A DNA stretch of 64,000 bases from Ricinus communis (lineage: Eukaryota; Streptophyta; Magnoliopsida; Malpighiales; Euphorbiaceae). The notes beneath the pieces are model-generated. The model saw only the letters and a program-made list of their open reading frames with translations, was not told the origin of the DNA and searched no databases. A program made the translations under genes and the position numbers. Where the stretch lies: NCBI RefSeq assembly GCF_019578655.1, contig NC_063257.1:12834001-12898000 (forward strand), given 5' to 3'. This document shows, piece by piece, positions 60,186-64,000 of the stretch; within the stretch, counting starts at the first letter, position 1; each line of letters begins with the position of its first letter.

Positions 60186-61405
60186 ATACAAAAGGTCACT
60201 CAATTTTGTACTTAGTTTTATTTTTGTCACAAAACTTTAATTTATTTTATTTTAATCATTTAACTTTAATTATGACTACAATTTAGTCATTTTACTAATA
60301 AGAAATTGATATATCACATTTTTCTTTCTTAATTACTTTTTTCTCATCGGCTATTTTTACCACACATCAATCTTTTCATTTGCAAAGTGACTTAATTGAA
60401 ATATAAACTAAAGTTGAATGATTAGAATGAAACAAATTAAAATTTTGCAACTTATGAAATTAAATAGGCAGAATATATACGTAACCTCTTAAACTTTTTG
60501 AGAATAGTCACTTGATCAATTGAACTTTTGTTTGGTCCTTATAACCACTTGAACTAGTTTTTTTGGACTATATAAACCTTATTTTGTTGCTTCTAGAAAC
60601 GCGTGTAAGACATATATTATGACATGGAATTGATTTGTATATATGTTAAAAGAATATGACCAAATGCATACATGGTCCCTTAAAATTTTTAAGAATAGTC
60701 ATTTAGCCATTTGAACTTTTGCCTGGTCCATATAGCCACTTAAACTAGTTCTTTTGGAATTCTAAATCCCATACCTCTTTATGCCACTAGCTTTGGTTGA
60801 CCTATATTGAAATGTGGGCGATTATGTGAGATGAAATTCTTTAAAGAAATATTATAACTTGAAGAGTGGATATATTCAAAATGACAGCAAAATTTTATGA
60901 TTATTATAAGTTGATTGAAGATGAGAAGCAAAGTTTAAATTTAGGAATTTAGGATTCTAAAAAGCATTATTTTGTTTTCCTAGCTTATTTTTCAGTGTTC
61001 TTTTAATATATGTACAAATCAATTTCATATAAGAGTTCTTATCCTACACGTACTCTTAAAAATAACAGTATAATATTTATATGGTTCAAAGGAATTAGTT
61101 TAGGTGGCTATAAGAATTAAATAAAAGTTCAAGTGACCAAGTGACTACTCTCAAAAAGTTTAAAGGGTCACGTATGCATTGGCCTTGAATATTTATATCA
61201 TAGTTATTTACTTCCACGTGCCTTTATTTGTGTGGATACACGCGCATATACAAGTTAATAAAATATAATTTATGTGATTTAAAAGAACTAATTTAGGTGG
61301 CTATAAGAACCAAACAAGAATTCAAATGGCCAAGTGACTATTTTCAAAAAGTTCAAGGAGCTATTTATAGATTCCGCCAATTAAATATGAAATTCAGTAA
61401 TCATC
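60185..61405. mobile_element. Fold-back MITE split by a later MITE insertion
   Basis: The left arm at about 60195-60300 (GGTCACTCAATTTTGTACTT, then ATTTTAATCATTTAACTTTAA) is the inverse of 60375-60457 (ACTAAAGTTGAATGATTAGA, AATTAAAATTTTGCAACTTA). The end of the right arm reappears at about 61388-61405 (TGAAATTCAGTAATCATCC) beyond the element at 60467-61378. The outer element is therefore older and was interrupted inside its right terminal repeat. Confidence 0.55.
60458..61387. mobile_element. Mutator-type MITE with perfect 9-bp target duplication
   Basis: The element runs 60467-61378 (912 bp). AATTAAATA flanks it at 60458-60466 and 61379-61387. The left end GGCAGAATATATACGTAACC and the inverse right end GGCGGAATCTATAAATAGCT begin inverted repeats of about 100 bp. 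These share CTTTTTGA-AATAGTCACTTG, TTGAACTTTTGTTTGGT and TATAGCCACTTGAACTAGTT-type phrases. A 9-bp duplication and long TIRs indicate a MULE-derived MITE. A second family member is nested inside: arms at about 60658-60790 and 60995-61195 repeat the same phrases. There is no transposase. Confidence 0.75.
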
Positions 61406-61867
61406 CGTATTATTATTTCAATATTTACATTCTTGTAAGTATTTACTGCGACTCGAGCTTTCTAATTATTGCTTTCAATATTTACATTTATGCAAATTAA
61501 TTATTTTACATCTAATGCTTTTAAAATCTACAACTGTCAATTTATAATCTACAGCTTTCCAATTCTTAGTTTGTAAAATCATTAGCTTTCAAATCTATAG
61601 CTCTTATAGCTTATGCTTACTTAATTTCTTGCTAAATTTTCAAAGATTATTTCAATTTTGTAGCTCATTATATATTATTTTTAAACTCAATTTATTTATA
61701 ATCTCAATTTTCAGTTTATTAATTAAATTTGCATGTAACTTAGCAAAACTACATCAGTCTAATTAAAAGTTCTAATAATTTCAGTCTCTTTATTACTCAT
61801 GTAATTCCTAAAAATTAAAAAATTTCATATTTTATAGTCAAATTACATTCATAATATTTATTGAAAG

Positions 61868-61925
61868 TAATTCATGGAAGAGATCTACGGAGATCAAGGG
61901 AAGATTACAAGTTCGAACCTCAACT
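61868..61925 (+). repeat. Possible tRNA-derived SINE head
   Basis: GTAATTCATGGAAGAGATCT followed about 25 bases later by ACAAGTTCGAACCTC gives box A-like and box B-like words at near-tRNA spacing. Box B is good and box A is weak. No tail or flanking repeat was found. Confidence 0.3.
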
Positions 61926-62510
61926 TCTCTCTCCTCATGATAAAAGAAAAATCCACTCTAACACATTCGATAAACAAATATACATAAAAGACTTCATACT
62001 AACTCCTAAATAATAATTTAATTATTAATAACTTAAATTTGATTCTGCTTTGATTAAAATAATAAAAAATAAAAATTCAATTAAATTTGTGATCCTTTTT
62101 AAATCAAGCATTAGAAAACTCAAGCTCAATTGATAAATTTTATTCAGATAATTCTAGTTTGAGCTAAAGCTGGACTGAATTAATGTCACATCAATTTTAA
62201 ATATCTTTTTAGATTAATCTTGAGTCGCTCATTCGACTCGTTACTCTGTAATTGCACTAAGATTGAAGCCCAAGCGACAAAATATAAAAAATGATGAATA
62301 CAAACTCTTGCTTAAAATATTTTATCTCTTTTGAAATACATATTGATTTTTCACGTATAACTATTTAACTTTTAGTTGTACTTTTGACTATGCATTGTAC
62401 CACCGTTATATTAATTTGAGAATCAACACTTTTAATTTATAAAATTTAAAGTAAATATTTTTATTTGAAAATAATATTATATATAAAATTTGACCAGCAC
62501 TAAATTAAAT

Positions 62511-62561
62511 ATAATAATAATAATAATAATATTATTATTGTTATTATTATTATTATTATTT
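62511..62561. repeat. Inverted trinucleotide microsatellite (ATA)n(TTA)n
   Basis: A run of ATA units turns into TTA units around ATATTATTATTGTTATTAT, so the array is almost perfectly self-complementary and could form a hairpin of over 20 bp. Related ATT arrays lie at about 52238-52266 and 53329-53353. Confidence 0.9.
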
Positions 62562-62639
62562 GATATAAAGTATAATTTACGATACATCATATCATATAAA
62601 ATGCTTTGTTAATTTATTAAGTAATATATCGATTATGTT

Positions 62640-62770
62640 TATATAAATTAATGTTAAAAATATAATTAGAATTAGACGTCATTATTTAATTAAAAAATAA
62701 TATATTAACTGATGTATTAATTATATTTTAGGATTATTAATATAATAACTCAAATAAATTTTACACGTCA
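62640..62770. repeat. Relic related to the 83-bp satellite
   Basis: AAAATATAATTAGAATTAGA, CATTATTTAATTAAAAAATA and TATTAACTGATGTATTAATT follow the word order of the 83-bp unit at 13720-14165. The following ACACGTCAGC / ACACATGTCAGAAG also resembles the flank of the satellite there (ACGTGTCAAAAATTAAGCAC at about 14251). The two loci probably belong to one repeat family. Confidence 0.4.
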
Positions 62771-63469
62771 GCATCATGTTAAGGTTTTGGAAATTAATAC
62801 ACATGTCAGAAGCATTATATTTATATATCCAAATAAGGACATATATTGAATTTGTTTATATCTTAGCTTATATGGAAACCCTAATTAAATGGGTCCTTTT
62901 GGTGGACTTTTCTTTATAACATATATTGAGAATATGACTTAAATAATTAATTATTTGATTAATCCATGCAACCAGACATTAAAAATTGCAACTAGAAAAA
63001 CAGATGTTGGTCATTGTTGTATCTACACATAAATTGTAGGACAAGAAACATCTTCCAGGGATTAGCATTATTGACTTCAGACTATTAAAAAGACAGCTAC
63101 AATAGACAATGCATGATTATTGAGGGTAATTTGAAACTTAAAATATATATATATAAGAAATTTAAATTCAAAGTTATTGTTGAAATGTGAATGGAATTTT
63201 CAATTTTGTCACATCACAATTAGATTGTTTTTTTTTAAAGGAATACAATTAGATATATGCTTTAAGGTGGGCAACTATATCTTTCAAATTATGTCATTTC
63301 CTTACCTTGACCTTTCTTTTTTTCTCTGCAGTCCTCTTATTTGCATTCACATAACAAAATAAAAGAAAACAATATATGCATATGAAATTCATGGTTTTAA
63401 TTTAATTATGTAAATTTTTTTAATAATAAATTATGCTATTTCATTAGTAACATTCAATATAATATTATA

Positions 63470-63900
63470 AGAGTATTTGTAATAGTACTTTTTATTTTAA
63501 AGAGTATAATTTTTATAATAAAAATTATTTTAAGAAATATTTATATATAATGAGTAAAATATTTTATTTAAATCCAATAAATTATTTATATTTTATTCTA
63601 TATTTTATTTTTATTCTATAAGTATTAATGATTTTAATATTTTATTTTATTTCTTTTTAATTTTTACTAATAGAAAGTAAAAATTTTAAATATCAATTAA
63701 ATCAAATGAATAGAAATTTGTATTGTATTTATTAAATATAGAACATATAATATAATTTATTTTTTTATATATATAATGAGCCAAATTAACTCTTTACTTT
63801 ATATTTAAAAAATAAAAAATATATTTGAGTATTATTTTATAATATAATTATTTAAAATAAATAATTTAATATATATAAAAAGTGTATTGAAAATATTATT
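63470..63900 (-). mobile_element. MITE copy 3, inverted relative to copies 1 and 2
   Basis: The left end AGAGTATTTGTAATAGTACT, TTTTATTTTAAAGAG matches the inverse right end of copy 1. The inner stretch TATTTTATTTTTATTCTATA then AGTATTAATGATTTTAATAT follows the inverse of copy 1. The right end carries the partner repeat (inverse TATTTTCAATACACTTTTTAT). It is an independent insertion of the same family. Confidence 0.5.
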
Positions 63901-64000
63901 AATATAACACTTGTATGATAAAAGAAGAAAAAAAAAATATAGCGTATTAATTCCATATTAATAAAGAAGTGATGGTAAAATTATAGGTGTGCGATGATAA

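Larger units (their letters stand above)
61406..63469. other. AT-rich intergenic DNA, no gene
   Basis: This contains a possible tRNA-like box B at about 61910 (AAGTTCGAACCTC), a trinucleotide repeat at 62511-62561, and a relic of the 83-bp repeat at about 62640-62770. Nothing codes for a recognised protein. Confidence 0.5.

Overview
The window is nuclear DNA of a flowering plant. The genes have spliced GT-AG introns, the non-coding DNA is very AT-rich, the proteins are plant families (a plant QCR8, a plant B3-domain protein, RPL10/uL16, an LRR-VIII receptor kinase), and the mobile DNA is typical of plants (Ty1/copia elements, a solo LTR, MITEs, hAT and CACTA remnants). The protein sequences look like a woody or oilseed rosid eudicot, perhaps Malpighiales/Euphorbiaceae. 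The species assignment is a guess from general protein similarity.

Four intact genes can be reconstructed exon by exon. QCR8 (2902-3991, +) encodes a 72-residue subunit of mitochondrial complex III. A B3-domain nuclear protein of 399 aa (18385-22018, +) has six recovered introns. RPL10/uL16 of 220 aa (32459-34108, -) has 4 exons. An At1g06840-like LRR-VIII-1 receptor kinase of 953 aa (36682-46922, -) has 20 coding exons. All reading frames join exactly at the inferred splice sites and give family-typical lengths. QCR8 and RPL10 carry the promoter words expected for such genes: site II TGGGCC/T before QCR8, and telo-boxes plus site II before RPL10. The four genes are not an operon and share no obvious pathway.

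Most of the rest is repeats. 1-800 holds a broken RPA1-like (DUF223) exon. 3992-14300 is repeat-derived intergenic DNA with a Tourist-like MITE, a 428-bp tandem duplication, a GGGCC-rich fold-back and an 83-bp satellite. 15540-18330 is an antisense copia remnant abutting the B3 gene. 22200-24440 holds a broken hAT (TTF-type) transposase and CACTA-like subterminal repeats. 25738-26019 is a small Mutator-type MITE. 26422-31458 is an old copia element with both LTRs. 49698-51012 is a solo LTR with a perfect 5-bp target duplication. 51470-53600 is a large tandem duplication. 54901-59975 is a complete-length but mutated copia element with a perfect target duplication. 60185-61405 is a nest of fold-back MITEs.

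The most unusual signals are two pseudogenes of plastid-type tRNA-Leu (UAG at 35013, CAA at 21187), both cut at almost the same place in the T-loop; an antisense copia element that may lie inside a B3 5'-UTR intron; and a 30-bp palindromic minisatellite in a copia leader. I found no clearly new gene system.
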